Positions 41,415 through 50,367 are shown, counted from the stretch's first letter. The stretch: 64,000 bases of DNA from Neisseria mucosa (GCF_003044445.1 NZ_POWX01000002.1:1-64000); one strand, 5' to 3'. Notes: a model not told the origin generated them from the sequence alone. Translations and numbers: made by a program.

Positions 41415-43178
41415 ATGATTAATTACAAAATCACCCCCAACCCGCTCGCCCACGAGTGGCACATCCGCCTAACCTTCCGACAAGAACATGATTTAGAAAC
41501 AGAAATCAGCCTTCCGAACTGGGTTCCCGGCAGCTATCTGATACGCGATTTCTCACGCCACATCACCACCATCCACGCCTTTTGCAATGGCGAATATACC
41601 CATCTGACCCAAGTCAAAAAAAACCGATGGCGCACTGCCCCGCAGTCCGGCGAGTGGGAAATTTACTACACCGTTTACGCCTACGACTTGTCTGTCCGCG
41701 GCTCGTTTTTGACTGCCGAACGCGGGTTCTTTGACGGCGCATGCCTCTTTTTACAGGTAAACGGACAAGAAAACAGCGCGCACCAAATCGAATTCCCCAT
41801 TCTGCCGAAAACATGGCGGATTGCCACCACCCTACCCCAAACCGACATCCACAGTTTTCAGACGACCTCCTACCACGACTTAATCGACCACCCTGTCGAA
41901 CTGGGCAACATCGAATTTCTCGATTTCGAAGCCGGCGGCATACCGCACCGCATCGCCTTAAGCGGCCACTATCCCGATTTCGACCGCAACCGCCTCGTGT
42001 CAGACATCCGCAAAATCTGCGAAACCGAACTGGCAATGTTCCCCTCCCCTGCCCCGTTCACGCATTACCTCTTTCTGCTCCACGTCGGCGACAACATCTA
42101 CGGCGGACTTGAACACATCAGTAGCACCGCTCTGCTCGCCGACCGCCACAGTCTGCCGCCGCACGGCATGACCGACGCCAATGACGCCTACACCCAACTG
42201 CTCGGACTGTTCTCACACGAATACTTCCACGCCTGGAACGTCAAATCCATCAAACCCGCCGTCTTCGCCCCCTACGACCTCGACCGCGAAAACTACACCG
42301 AGCAACTCTGGGCGTTTGAAGGCATCACCTCCTACTACGACGATCTCTTCCTCGCCCGCAGCCGCACCATCGCCCCCGAAGCCTACCTGCGCCTGCTCGC
42401 CCAAAGCATCACCCGCGTGCAGCAAACCAAAGGTCGTCTGAAACAAAGCCTAGCCGAATCCAGCTTCACTGCTTGGAACAAATTCTACAAACAAGACGAA
42501 AACAGCCCCAACGCCATCGTCAGCTACTACCAAAAAGGCGCGCTCGCTGCCCTCTGCCTCGACCTCGCCATCCGCAGTAAAAGCAGCGGGCGACACACCC
42601 TCGACAGCGTCATGCAGCAACACTACCGCGATTGGCTGGACACCCGACAAGGCATCCCCGAAAAACAATGGCAAGCCCGTTGCCAAGCGTTTACCGGTCT
42701 AGACCTCGAAGACTTTTTTCAGACGACCCTCTACACCACCGCCGACCTACCCCTTGCCGAACTCCTCGCCACCATAGGCATCGGACTGCAATGGCAGGCA
42801 CAGCCGCGCAGCCACGGCGGCGCATTCCTGTCCGAACCGCCAACCGAAACGCCCGCTCCCGCGTCCGACTTCGGCGCAAGGTTCAAACAAAGCAGCGACC
42901 ACGCCACCCTGACCCACGTCTTCAACGGCGGCAGCGCAGAAAACGCCGCCCTCTGCCCGCAGGACAAAATCATCGCCATCGACGGCTACGCCTGCACCGA
43001 CCTTGCCGCACAGTGGGCGCAGCTCCCCATCGGCACCACCGCCCGCCTCCACTACTTCCGCACCGGCATCCTGTACGTCGCCGACATTACCGTCCAAGCC
43101 GCCGAAGCCGACACCGCCGTCCTCTACATCACCGACCGCGAATTATTTGAAAACTGGCTTTATAATGACCGAGCCTGA
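41415..43178 (+). CDS. M61-family metallopeptidase with PDZ domain
   Basis: A 587-residue peptidase of family M61 (glycyl aminopeptidase type). The N-terminal beta domain (WHIRLTFRQEHD, LPNWVPGSYLIRDFSRH) is followed by the zinc site LFSHEYFHAWNVKSIKP (His268, His272 region) and LWAFEGITSYYDDLFLARS with the third ligand glutamate. A PDZ domain occupies about residues 480-575 (NGGSAENAALCPQDKIIAIDG). No signal peptide is visible, so it is probably cytoplasmic. Three in-frame DUS copies are translated as SFQTTSYH, KGRLKQSL and FFQTTLYT. It is separated from the next gene by a DUS pair. Confidence 0.9.
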   Translation: MINYKITPNPLAHEWHIRLTFRQEHDLETEISLPNWVPGSYLIRDFSRHITTIHAFCNGEYTHLTQVKKNRWRTAPQSGEWEIYYTVYAYDLSVRGSFLTAERGFFDGACLFLQVNGQENSAHQIEFPILPKTWRIATTLPQTDIHSFQTTSYHDLIDHPVELGNIEFLDFEAGGIPHRIALSGHYPDFDRNRLVSDIRKICETELAMFPSPAPFTHYLFLLHVGDNIYGGLEHISSTALLADRHSLPPHGMTDANDAYTQLLGLFSHEYFHAWNVKSIKPAVFAPYDLDRENYTEQLWAFEGITSYYDDLFLARSRTIAPEAYLRLLAQSITRVQQTKGRLKQSLAESSFTAWNKFYKQDENSPNAIVSYYQKGALAALCLDLAIRSKSSGRHTLDSVMQQHYRDWLDTRQGIPEKQWQARCQAFTGLDLEDFFQTTLYTTADLPLAELLATIGIGLQWQAQPRSHGGAFLSEPPTETPAPASDFGARFKQSSDHATLTHVFNGGSAENAALCPQDKIIAIDGYACTDLAAQWAQLPIGTTARLHYFRTGILYVADITVQAAEADTAVLYITDRELFENWLYNDRA

Positions 43179-43179
43179 T

Positions 43180-43221
43180 TTTCAGACGACCTCAAATACC
43201 AGATTGAGGTCGTCTGAAAAC
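43180..43221 (+). terminator. Inverted DUS pair between the M61 and DUF442 genes
   Basis: TTTTCAGACGACCTCAA and its inverse TTGAGGTCGTCTGAAAA around a short loop. It lies in the leader of the downstream gene, so it may attenuate rather than stop transcription. Confidence 0.55.
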
Positions 43222-43242
43222 CACTTACAGAAAGGAAAACCC

Positions 43243-43683
43243 ATGTCTATCCAAAAACTTGCCGACAACCTCTACATCGCCCCGCAACTGACCGAAGCAG
43301 ACGTACAAGAAGCCGCCAAACTCGGCATCCAAACCGTCATCTGCAACCGTCCCGACGGCGAAGAAGAAAACCAAGTTACATTCAAACAAGTCGAAGGCTG
43401 GCTTGAAGCCGCGGGCATCTGTGAACACCACCATCAGCCCGTCGTCGCGCCCGCCATCAACGCCGCCGATGTTGCTGCCTTCCAAAACCTGCTCAAAAGC
43501 GTTCCCCAACCCGTCCTCGCCTACTGCCGCACCGGCACCCGCTGCTCCCTGCTCTGGGGCTATCATCAGGTGCAAAACGGCGCAAGCGTCGCCGACGTCG
43601 TCGCTGCCGCACAACAAGCAGGCGTCAACCTGAGCAACTTCGAAGCCCGCCTGCAAGACGCGCAACAAAACGGTCTGGCGTAA
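43243..43683 (+). CDS. DUF442 / TIGR01244 family phosphatase-like sulfur transferase
   Basis: A 146-residue protein of the small dual-specificity-phosphatase-like family (DUF442, seen fused to sulfide-oxidising enzymes as Blh). MSIQKLADNLYIAPQLTEADV opens the domain. The P-loop-like active site VLAYCRTGTRCSLLWG has the Cys-x5-Arg signature. Such proteins are annotated as sulfur transferases or phosphatases; the reaction here is unproven. AAAGGAAAAC precedes the chosen ATG. Ends in a DUS hairpin. Confidence 0.82.
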   Translation: MSIQKLADNLYIAPQLTEADVQEAAKLGIQTVICNRPDGEEENQVTFKQVEGWLEAAGICEHHHQPVVAPAINAADVAAFQNLLKSVPQPVLAYCRTGTRCSLLWGYHQVQNGASVADVVAAAQQAGVNLSNFEARLQDAQQNGLA

Positions 43684-43707
43684 CACGCTATCCGTTTACC
43701 CAAAGGC

Positions 43708-43766
43708 AAAGGTCGTCTGAAAAACCGTTTCAACGAATGGAAACCGTTTTCAGACGACCTTTTTTA
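43708..43766. terminator. DUS-pair terminator after the DUF442 gene
   Basis: AAAGGTCGTCTGAAAAACC and its inverse with a 14-base loop and six Ts, between converging genes. Confidence 0.8.
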
Positions 43767-43825
43767 CTGTTCCATCAAACACATTCATGCCTGTTCTACA
43801 AGCTTGAATCACGTTTTAATCATCT

Positions 43826-44656
43826 TCACAACAACCTGTGCTTCAAAGCAGGCAGTCTGGTGCGCACGCTTTGCAGCCTTGTAGCGTCCAAATCGGCAAT
43901 GACAATGCCCTCGCCTTCGGGCAATACACCCAAGATTTCGCCCCACGGGTCGATAATCATACTATGGCCGAACGTGCGCCTGCCGCTTTCGTGTTCTCCG
44001 CCTTGCGCCGAAGCGATGACGTAGCATTGGTTTTCCACCGCGCGGGTGCGCAGCAGCAATTCCCAATGCGCTTTGCCTGTTGTGTAAGTAAAAGCGGCGG
44101 GCAGCAGCAAAACGTCAAACGGCTGCTGGGCGCGGAAAAACTCGGGAAAGCGCAAGTCGTAGCACACTCCGGCGGCAAGCGGCACGCCGTCGGCAGTCAA
44201 TTTCGGTACATCGCCGCCTGCGCTGATGGTGTCCGCCTCAGCATAGCGTTCGCCCAAGCCTGAGAAACCGAACAGGTGCATTTTGTGGTACAGCCCGATT
44301 TGCGTGCCGTCGCAGTCGTACACCAACATCGTGTTCATGACCTTGCCTTTGTCGGGGCTTTGCAGCGGAACCGTGCCGCCGAACAGCACTACGCCGCACT
44401 CCGCCGCTGTCTCGCTCAAGGTCGTCTGAAAACGAGCGCAGCGAGTTTCACTAAAATTACTACCGACTAAAGGTTCAGCAAAAGTCAGTTTGTCGGTATC
44501 CTTGCGCCCCATCAGCGGCCAATATTCAGGCAACAGCACCCAATCCGCGCCTTGTTCGGCTGCTTGGCGCACGAGGCGTTTCATGGTGTCGATGTTGGCA
44601 TCGGGGTCGGTGGACGAAATCATTTGTACGGCAGCGGCGCGGATGTTTTTTTGCAT
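43826..44656 (-). CDS. Carbon-nitrogen hydrolase (nitrilase superfamily, Nit1-like)
   Basis: A 276-residue amidase of the nitrilase superfamily. The start MQKNIRAAAVQM follows AGGAACTGAC. The Glu-Lys-Cys triad is visible: Glu44 in WVLLPEYWP, Lys in LYHKMHLFG and Cys in AGVCYDLRFPEFF. The arrangement resembles NIT1-type omega-amidases and deaminated-glutathione amidases, but the exact substrate cannot be read from the sequence. Residues NFSETRCARFQTTLSE come from an in-frame DUS module (44415-44452) that looks inserted between beta strands. A perfect DUS palindrome lies in the leader. Confidence 0.85.
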   Translation of the reverse strand: MQKNIRAAAVQMISSTDPDANIDTMKRLVRQAAEQGADWVLLPEYWPLMGRKDTDKLTFAEPLVGSNFSETRCARFQTTLSETAAECGVVLFGGTVPLQSPDKGKVMNTMLVYDCDGTQIGLYHKMHLFGFSGLGERYAEADTISAGGDVPKLTADGVPLAAGVCYDLRFPEFFRAQQPFDVLLLPAAFTYTTGKAHWELLLRTRAVENQCYVIASAQGGEHESGRRTFGHSMIIDPWGEILGVLPEGEGIVIADLDATRLQSVRTRLPALKHRLL

Positions 44657-44674
44657 GTCAGTTCCTATCTGCGT

Positions 44675-44706
44675 GTTCAGACGACCTGCCGGCAGGTCGT
44701 CTGAAC
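44675..44706. repeat. Perfect 32-bp palindrome made of two abutting DUS
   Basis: GTTCAGACGACCTGCC is followed directly by its exact inverse, with no loop. It begins 19 bases upstream of the amidase start codon. As RNA it forms a hairpin without a T-run, placed to affect initiation or to attenuate. Confidence 0.8.
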
Positions 44707-44886
44707 AAAGATTCACGGTATGTCCAAAGAAAATACCTGTACTATTCTCTGTGTAATTTGAAACAACGGCATAGGCTTGCTATTTGATATGGCAGTTCGC
44801 TTCGTTTTTGATACGGCACACATCATCAGCCGTCATTTCCGTCCACACGCAATACGCCGATAAATAAACCGTATCGAAAACATGGC

Positions 44887-44922
44887 AAAGGTCGTCTGAA
44901 AATCCGTTTTCAGACGACCTTT
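44887..44922 (-). terminator. DUS-pair terminator after dxs
   Basis: AAAGGTCGTCTGAAAA and its inverse around a five-base loop, 46 bases past the dxs stop. Confidence 0.82.
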
Positions 44923-44967
44923 ATTCATTGCTTGCAACGGGCGGCGTTAGTTCATCGCAGCTTCAGT

Positions 44968-46881
44968 TCAAGCCGCCGGCAGCCATCCGCGTATGCGTTT
45001 TTCCATTGCGTCTGCACTCAAGCCCAAATCGTCCAAAAGTTTTTTCGGATCGCCGTGTTCGGTTACGGTGTCGGCAACGCCCAAGAGTAAAACGGGTTTG
45101 CAGATGCCGTGTTTCGCCAACACTTCCAACACCGCGCTGCCTGCGCCGCCTTGTTCGGCGTTTTCTTCGGCAGTAACGATGTAGTCGTGGCTTTGGGCGA
45201 GGCGGACGATGAGTTCCTCGTCTATCGGTTTGACGAAGCGCATATCGGCGACGGTGGCGTTCAGTTTTTCGGCAACCGTCAATGCGGGGGCGATCATGCT
45301 GCCGAAGGCGATGAATGCGGTTTTCTCACCTTGACGGCGGATGATGCCTTTGCCGATGGCTACGGTTTCGAGGTCGTCTGAAACGGGCGCGCCTGTTCCC
45401 GTGCCGCGCGGATAACGGACGGCAGCGGGGGCGTTTGCCTGATAGCAGGTTGAAAGCAGCAGGCGGCATTCGTTTTCATCACTCGGCGCGGCAACAATCA
45501 TGTTCGGCACGCAGCGCAAGAAGCTCAAATCGTACAAACCGGCATGGGTCGGACCGTCTGCGCCGACGATGCCCGCGCGGTCGACGGCAAACAAAACGGG
45601 CAGGTTTTGCAGGGCGATGTCGTGCACCAGTTGGTCATAGCCGCGCTGGAGGAAGGTGGAGTAAATGGCGACGACGGGCTTCATGCCTTCGCAAGCCAAA
45701 CCGCCGGCAAAGGTAACGGCGTGCTGCTCGGCGATGCCGACGTCGAAATAGCGGTCGGGAAATTGTTGTTCGAATTCAACCAATCCGCTGCCCTCGCGCA
45801 TGGCGGGGGTAATCGCTGCCAATCGGGAATCTGCCGCCGCCTGGTCGCACAGCCATTTGCCGAATACCTGCGTATAGGTTGGTTTGGCGGCGGGCTTGTT
45901 TTCTTTTTCAGACGACGTTGCGGGTTTGGGGTCGTCTGAAACGTCTTTGGGCAGGTTGGCGACGGCGTGGTATTTGACGGGGTCGTTTTCGGCGAGTTTG
46001 TAACCGTTGCCTTTTTTGGTGATGACGTGCAGCAGTTGCGGGCCTTTGCGGCCGCGCAAGTCTCTCAATACGTCAACCAGATGCTCGACGTTGTGACCGT
46101 CCACGGGGCCGGTGTAGCGGAAACCGAAGTTTTCAAACAAAGACAGCGACTGCTTGGCGTGTTCGGCTTCGCCCGCCAGCGTTTTGATTTTGTGCTCGAC
46201 TTTTTGGGCAAGCTCCATCGCGCCGGGCAGCTTGTCCAAAACTTTGCTCGATTGCGCCTTGATGGTGCTCAACACGCCGCGCATATCGCGCACGACGTTG
46301 CTGGCAAGGTATTTCGGCAGCGCGCCGACGTTGGGGGAAATCGACATTTCGTTGTCGTTGAGGATGACCAGCAGGTTCACGTCCATATCGCCTGCGCAGT
46401 TCAAGGCTTCAAACGCCTGACCCGCCGTCATCGCGCCGTCGCCGATAATGGCTACGCTGCGGCGGTCGCTGCCCAAAAGCTTGTCTGCCGCCGCCATGCC
46501 CAAAGCCGCGCCGATGGAGGTGGAGGAATGACCCACGCCGAAAGCGTCGTATTCGGATTCGCTGCGCTTGGGGAAGCCCGCCAAGCCGCCGTAGCGGCGC
46601 ATGGTTTGCATCTGGTTTTTGCGGCCGGTGAGGATTTTGTGCGGATAACTTTGATGGCCGACGTCCCAAACCAAATGGTCTTCAGGCGTGTGATAGACGT
46701 AGTGCAAAGCCACCGTCAGCTCGACCGCGCCCAAGTTGCTGGCGAAATGACCGCCGGTTTGTCCGACGGATTCGAGTAGGAATGCCCGCAATTCGGCGGC
46801 AACCTGCGGCAGCAGGCTTTTATCCAGCCTGCGCAAATCCTGCGGCAGATGGATGGTGTCTAATAACGGAGTGTGGCTCAT
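44968..46881 (-). CDS. dxs: 1-deoxy-D-xylulose-5-phosphate synthase
   Basis: A 637-residue thiamine-diphosphate enzyme joining pyruvate and glyceraldehyde-3-phosphate, first step of the MEP isoprenoid pathway and source of thiamine and pyridoxal precursors. The TPP motif IIGDGAMTAGQAFEALN lies near residues 145-161, with HLVWDVGHQSYPHKILTG earlier. The pyrimidine domain begins TYTQVFGKWLCDQ, with MREGSGL and the catalytic glutamate in GIAEQHAVTFAGG. The linker between the two domains (about residues 313-330: SDDPKPATSSEKENKPA) is encoded largely by two inverted in-frame DUS copies. Single gene. Confidence 0.95.
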   Translation of the reverse strand: MSHTPLLDTIHLPQDLRRLDKSLLPQVAAELRAFLLESVGQTGGHFASNLGAVELTVALHYVYHTPEDHLVWDVGHQSYPHKILTGRKNQMQTMRRYGGLAGFPKRSESEYDAFGVGHSSTSIGAALGMAAADKLLGSDRRSVAIIGDGAMTAGQAFEALNCAGDMDVNLLVILNDNEMSISPNVGALPKYLASNVVRDMRGVLSTIKAQSSKVLDKLPGAMELAQKVEHKIKTLAGEAEHAKQSLSLFENFGFRYTGPVDGHNVEHLVDVLRDLRGRKGPQLLHVITKKGNGYKLAENDPVKYHAVANLPKDVSDDPKPATSSEKENKPAAKPTYTQVFGKWLCDQAAADSRLAAITPAMREGSGLVEFEQQFPDRYFDVGIAEQHAVTFAGGLACEGMKPVVAIYSTFLQRGYDQLVHDIALQNLPVLFAVDRAGIVGADGPTHAGLYDLSFLRCVPNMIVAAPSDENECRLLLSTCYQANAPAAVRYPRGTGTGAPVSDDLETVAIGKGIIRRQGEKTAFIAFGSMIAPALTVAEKLNATVADMRFVKPIDEELIVRLAQSHDYIVTAEENAEQGGAGSAVLEVLAKHGICKPVLLLGVADTVTEHGDPKKLLDDLGLSADAMEKRIRGWLPAA

Positions 46882-46968
46882 GGTGTGTCTTTGCGGGCTT
46901 ATTGTGTCTATCGGACAATTATAGCAAGAGTTGTCCTGTTCGGATAAAGGGTTTTGACGAAGCTTTGT

Positions 46969-47018
46969 TTTCAGACGACCTGATTTAACTGTCTATTTAT
47001 ATAAAGGTCGTCTGAAAC
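46969..47018 (-). terminator. DUS pair downstream of tyrA
   Basis: TTTTCAGACGACCTGA and AAAGGTCGTCTGAAACT as widely spaced inverted arms between tyrA and dxs. Confidence 0.55.
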
Positions 47019-47043
47019 TGCCTCTTTCAAACCTAAAATCATT

Positions 47044-47916
47044 CTACTGCCGTTCCAGCCATTCATCGCGGGTTTGTTTAGCAGCGGCAAAATAGCGGTA
47101 AAGGGCGGCGCGGTCTTCTTCGGACAGGATGCGTTCGAGTTCGGACAACTGGGTACGCAGGCCGCCTATCAAATCCAACAGGCTGTTTTTGTTGGCAAGG
47201 CAGATGTCCGTCCATACGGCGGGATGACTGGATGCGATGCGCGTAAAATCACGGAAACCCGTGGCAGCAAATTCGAGGTAGCGCCGACCATCGGGATGAT
47301 CGGCGATTTGATGGACGTATGCAAAGGCGGCAAGATGCGGCATATGGGAAACGGCGGCAAAAACGGCATCGTGTTCTTCCGCGCTCATACGGAAAGTCTG
47401 CGCTCCGACTGCCCGCCACAAGTTTTCAACCAGGCCGGCGGCCTGTTCATCTTCTTCCCCATGCGGCGTGATCACCAGCTTCCTGTCCTGAAACAATCCG
47501 AACTGTGCGGAAAGCGCGCCGCTCCTGTCAGAGCCTGCAATCGGATGTGCGGCGATGCAATGGGACAAATGTTCGGGCAGGACGCTGCGGAAAGCCTGAA
47601 CGGCAGATTGTTTGGTACTGCCCACATCGGTAACCACGGTATGCGCGTTCAAATAAGGTCGGACGGTGCGGCAGATGTCGGGAAATGTGGAAACAGGCGT
47701 AGCGATAACGGCCAAATCCGCTTCGTGCATACTCAAAGCGTCGATTTGCGTGTAGGCGCGATCAATGACGCGCCGTTCAAGCGCACGGTCAAGGTTGTCG
47801 CGATCCAAATCAATGCCGGTTACCGTATCGACCAATCCGAGCCGTTTCAAGTCCAACACGAACGAGCCGCCGATCAGCCCGACACCGATAAGGACGATGT
47901 GTTTGAGTGTATTCAT
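47044..47916 (-). CDS. tyrA: Prephenate dehydrogenase
   Basis: A 290-residue NAD(P)-dependent enzyme of tyrosine synthesis. The N-terminal Rossmann motif is VLIGVGLIGGSFVLDLKRLG. DLAVIATPVSTFPDI and VTDVGSTKQSAV follow, then HPIAGSDRSGALSAQ and the all-helical C-terminal domain (AFAYVHQIADHPD). MNTLKHIV was taken as start; an alternative TTG start at 47934 adds six residues and is less likely. No chorismate mutase domain is present. Confidence 0.93.
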   Translation of the reverse strand: MNTLKHIVLIGVGLIGGSFVLDLKRLGLVDTVTGIDLDRDNLDRALERRVIDRAYTQIDALSMHEADLAVIATPVSTFPDICRTVRPYLNAHTVVTDVGSTKQSAVQAFRSVLPEHLSHCIAAHPIAGSDRSGALSAQFGLFQDRKLVITPHGEEDEQAAGLVENLWRAVGAQTFRMSAEEHDAVFAAVSHMPHLAAFAYVHQIADHPDGRRYLEFAATGFRDFTRIASSHPAVWTDICLANKNSLLDLIGGLRTQLSELERILSEEDRAALYRYFAAAKQTRDEWLERQ

Positions 47917-48125
47917 AGCAGGTACGCGGGACAAAGGTCGTCTGAAAACGGCACGCCCGCTATTTTAGGGATTAATTGTCCGCATTCTATCGTATCCGAA
48001 AGGCAAACGCATATCGGCAACGATACTGCCTCGCGCACCATCCGTCCGACCATAAAAAGGCAGTTGCCATTGTGCCGTTTCGTTTTACAATAGGCAGACC
48101 GAAATCCATCCGCCGAAAGCAAACT

Positions 48126-49211
48126 ATGTCCTTGGCCCAACCGAAACGTATTTTAGTCATCAAGCTGCGCCACCACGGCGACGTGCTGTTGGCGACGCCC
48201 GTCGTCCACGCCCTAAAGACCCGCTTTCCCGATTGCGAAATCGATATGCTGGTTTACCGGGAAACCGCCGACATCATCAGCGATAATCCCGAAATTGCCG
48301 AAATATTCACCATAGACCGCTCCTGGAAAAAGCAGGGCTTGAAAACCCAGCTGTCCGAAGAGAAAAAGCTGTTCTCGCGCCTGAAAAAACGCGGGTACGA
48401 CTGGGCGTTCAACCTGTCCGACCAATGGCGTGCGGCAATACTCGCCAAATTCTGCGCACAATGCAGCGTCGGCATCAGCCATATCAAACGCGACCGCTTT
48501 TTCTGGCGTTGGTGCCACGACTTCCTCAACCCCGAAGCCGGACGCGGCTGCCACATTACCGAATACCATATGAACGTTTTGCCGCCGCTTATCCGCCCTG
48601 AGGAAACGCAGCCGGCAAAAGTGATGATGGCAATCGGCGAAGATGCCCGCTCGAATTTGCAAAGCAAGCTGAAAAAACAAGGCTGGAATGGGGAAGATTA
48701 TGTGTTGTTCCATCCGGGCTCACGTTGGGAATTCAAATGCTGGGAAGACGGCAAAAACGCCGCCATTGTCCAATTACTGCTCAACCACGGTCAAAACGTC
48801 GTTTTAACCGCCGCACCCTCAGCAACCGAACAACAAATGATCGATGCGGTTTTAGAACGCGTCAAAATTCCCGAAGGTGGGAAACTATGGATACTGTCGG
48901 GCAACCTCAACCTGCGCGAACTGGCTGCCGCCATCGACGGCTGCAAACTCTTCATAGGCGTAGATTCGGCACCCATGCACATCGCCGCCGCGCTGGACAA
49001 GCCGCAAATCGCCCTGTTCGGCCCCTCATGGCTGGACAGATGGCATCCCTATTCCGACAATGCCGAGGTTATTTGGGCAGGCGATTTCGGCGACCTACCC
49101 CACCCCGACAGCATCAACACATCCGACAACACACGCCTGCTCAAGGCCATTCCGCTGGAAGCCGTGTGGAACAAAATCGCTGAAAAGCTAGGTTTAAACA
49201 AAGAAACTTAA
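48126..49211 (+). CDS. Glycosyltransferase family 9 heptosyltransferase (WaaQ/RfaQ-like)
   Basis: A 361-residue inner-core LOS glycosyltransferase. The N-terminal RILVIKLRHHGDVLLATPVVHAL followed by AEIFTIDRSW fits E. coli WaaQ closely. The C-terminal sugar-nucleotide domain has FHPGSRWEFKCWEDGKN and FIGVDSAPMHIAAALDKPQ, typical of GT9 enzymes using ADP-heptose. It would act at the cytoplasmic face of the inner membrane. The frame extends 50 codons upstream across the tyrA leader; the ATG at 48126 gives the family's usual start. Acceptor and position on the oligosaccharide are unknown, so no gene symbol is given. Confidence 0.87.
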   Translation: MSLAQPKRILVIKLRHHGDVLLATPVVHALKTRFPDCEIDMLVYRETADIISDNPEIAEIFTIDRSWKKQGLKTQLSEEKKLFSRLKKRGYDWAFNLSDQWRAAILAKFCAQCSVGISHIKRDRFFWRWCHDFLNPEAGRGCHITEYHMNVLPPLIRPEETQPAKVMMAIGEDARSNLQSKLKKQGWNGEDYVLFHPGSRWEFKCWEDGKNAAIVQLLLNHGQNVVLTAAPSATEQQMIDAVLERVKIPEGGKLWILSGNLNLRELAAAIDGCKLFIGVDSAPMHIAAALDKPQIALFGPSWLDRWHPYSDNAEVIWAGDFGDLPHPDSINTSDNTRLLKAIPLEAVWNKIAEKLGLNKET

Positions 49212-49221
49212 ACAAAAAGGT

Positions 49222-49268
49222 AAAGGTCGTCGTCTGAAACTCCCAGATCCGTTTTCAGACGACCTTTT
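49222..49268. terminator. DUS-pair terminator with a GTC duplication
   Basis: The left arm reads AAAGGTCGTCGTCTGAAAC, the DUS with three extra bases (GTC), the right arm a normal inverted DUS followed by Ts. It separates the converging heptosyltransferase and porin remnants. Confidence 0.75.
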
Positions 49269-49290
49269 CATGACACGAACGACAAAAAAT

Positions 49291-49626
49291 TCAATATTTC
49301 CCAAACTGCCCTGCCCCATCATCTCCCATATTGCCTGCATGGGGGGAAGGGCTATGCCAAACCGTGCGCGACAGGCTGCGCGAACCTACCGGCGTATCCT
49401 GTTCTGCCTGAAACAACACATTATTCCCACCGACTATGGGTAGCGAGCCGCGCAAACCGACATAACTGCCCGAATCATATACACCGCTATGTGATACCGA
49501 ACTGCCTCCCGATTTGATGCGCGACGCTTCGACGCCGCTTTTGATTTCGCCATAGAGGCGGACTTCTGCCGTCGCCAACACAGGCAAAGCCGTCAATGCA
49601 GCAACCAAAATATACAAGGGTTTCAT
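49291..49626 (-). pseudogene. Truncated neisserial porin (N-terminal fragment)
   Basis: A 111-residue reading. The signal peptide MKPLYILVAALTALPVLATA is followed by EVRLYGEIKSGVEASRIKSGG, then GSYVGLRGSLPIVGGNNVLFQAEQ, which follow the first strands of PorB-type trimeric porins (VTLYGTIKAGVE..., IGFKGQEDLGNG). Full porins have about 330-390 residues; here a stop comes after GAGQFGKY and nothing porin-like follows. An AAAGGAACGG ribosome site is intact. The fragment could still be secreted but cannot form a barrel. A purpose-built short protein cannot be excluded. Confidence 0.65.
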
Positions 49627-49818
49627 CTTTTCCGTTCCTTTCAAATATTTCTTACACACCCGAATAGCGATAACCAATTTGGCCAACCAGTATATGCCCC
49701 TCTTGCGTAAACAAACCATAAATCGTGAAAACGTCGTCTGAAAAGACACCTTGCAACCCATATCCGTTTCATATTGATTTCACTATAATCCCGGTTTCCC
49801 CGCCTCAACAGCATAATC

Positions 49819-50367
49819 ATGACTTCCGCTTCACAAACCACCCGCATCCTAGGCATAGACCCCGGCAGCCGCGTAACCGGCTTCGGCGTCATCGACGTCC
49901 GCGGCCGCGAGCATTTCTACATCGCATCCGGCTGCATCAAAACTCCTCCGAACGCGCCGCTGTCGGAACGCATCGCCGTCATCGTACGCCATATCGATGA
50001 AATCGTCCGAACTTACCAGCCGCAACAGGCCGCCGTGGAGCAGGTATTCGTCAACGTCAATCCTGCCTCCACACTCATGCTCGGACAGGCGCGCGGCGCG
50101 GCATTGGCTGCATTGGTCATGCATGGCTTGCCCGTATCCGAATACACTGCCTTGCAAGTCAAACAGGCCGTCGTCGGCAAAGGCAAGGCAGCGAAAGAAC
50201 AAGTACAGCACATGGTCGTGCAAATGCTCTCCCTTTCGGGCACGCCCCAATCCGATGCCGCCGACGGCCTCGCCGTCGCCCTGACCCATGCCCTGCGCAA
50301 CCACGGACTTGCCGCACAGTTGAACCCCAACGGAATGAAAGTCAAACGGGGACGCTTCCAATGGTGA
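49819..50367 (+). CDS. ruvC: Crossover junction endodeoxyribonuclease RuvC
   Basis: A 182-residue Holliday junction resolvase. RILGIDPGSRVTGFGVID contains the first catalytic aspartate (Asp14). QAAVEQVFVNVNPASTLMLGQARG carries the catalytic glutamate, and SDAADGLAVALTHA the last two acidic residues. It works as a dimer with RuvAB. Followed by a single DUS with the GAGCGTAGCGGGTTTC tail and then lpxL. Confidence 0.95.
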   Translation: MTSASQTTRILGIDPGSRVTGFGVIDVRGREHFYIASGCIKTPPNAPLSERIAVIVRHIDEIVRTYQPQQAAVEQVFVNVNPASTLMLGQARGAALAALVMHGLPVSEYTALQVKQAVVGKGKAAKEQVQHMVVQMLSLSGTPQSDAADGLAVALTHALRNHGLAAQLNPNGMKVKRGRFQW

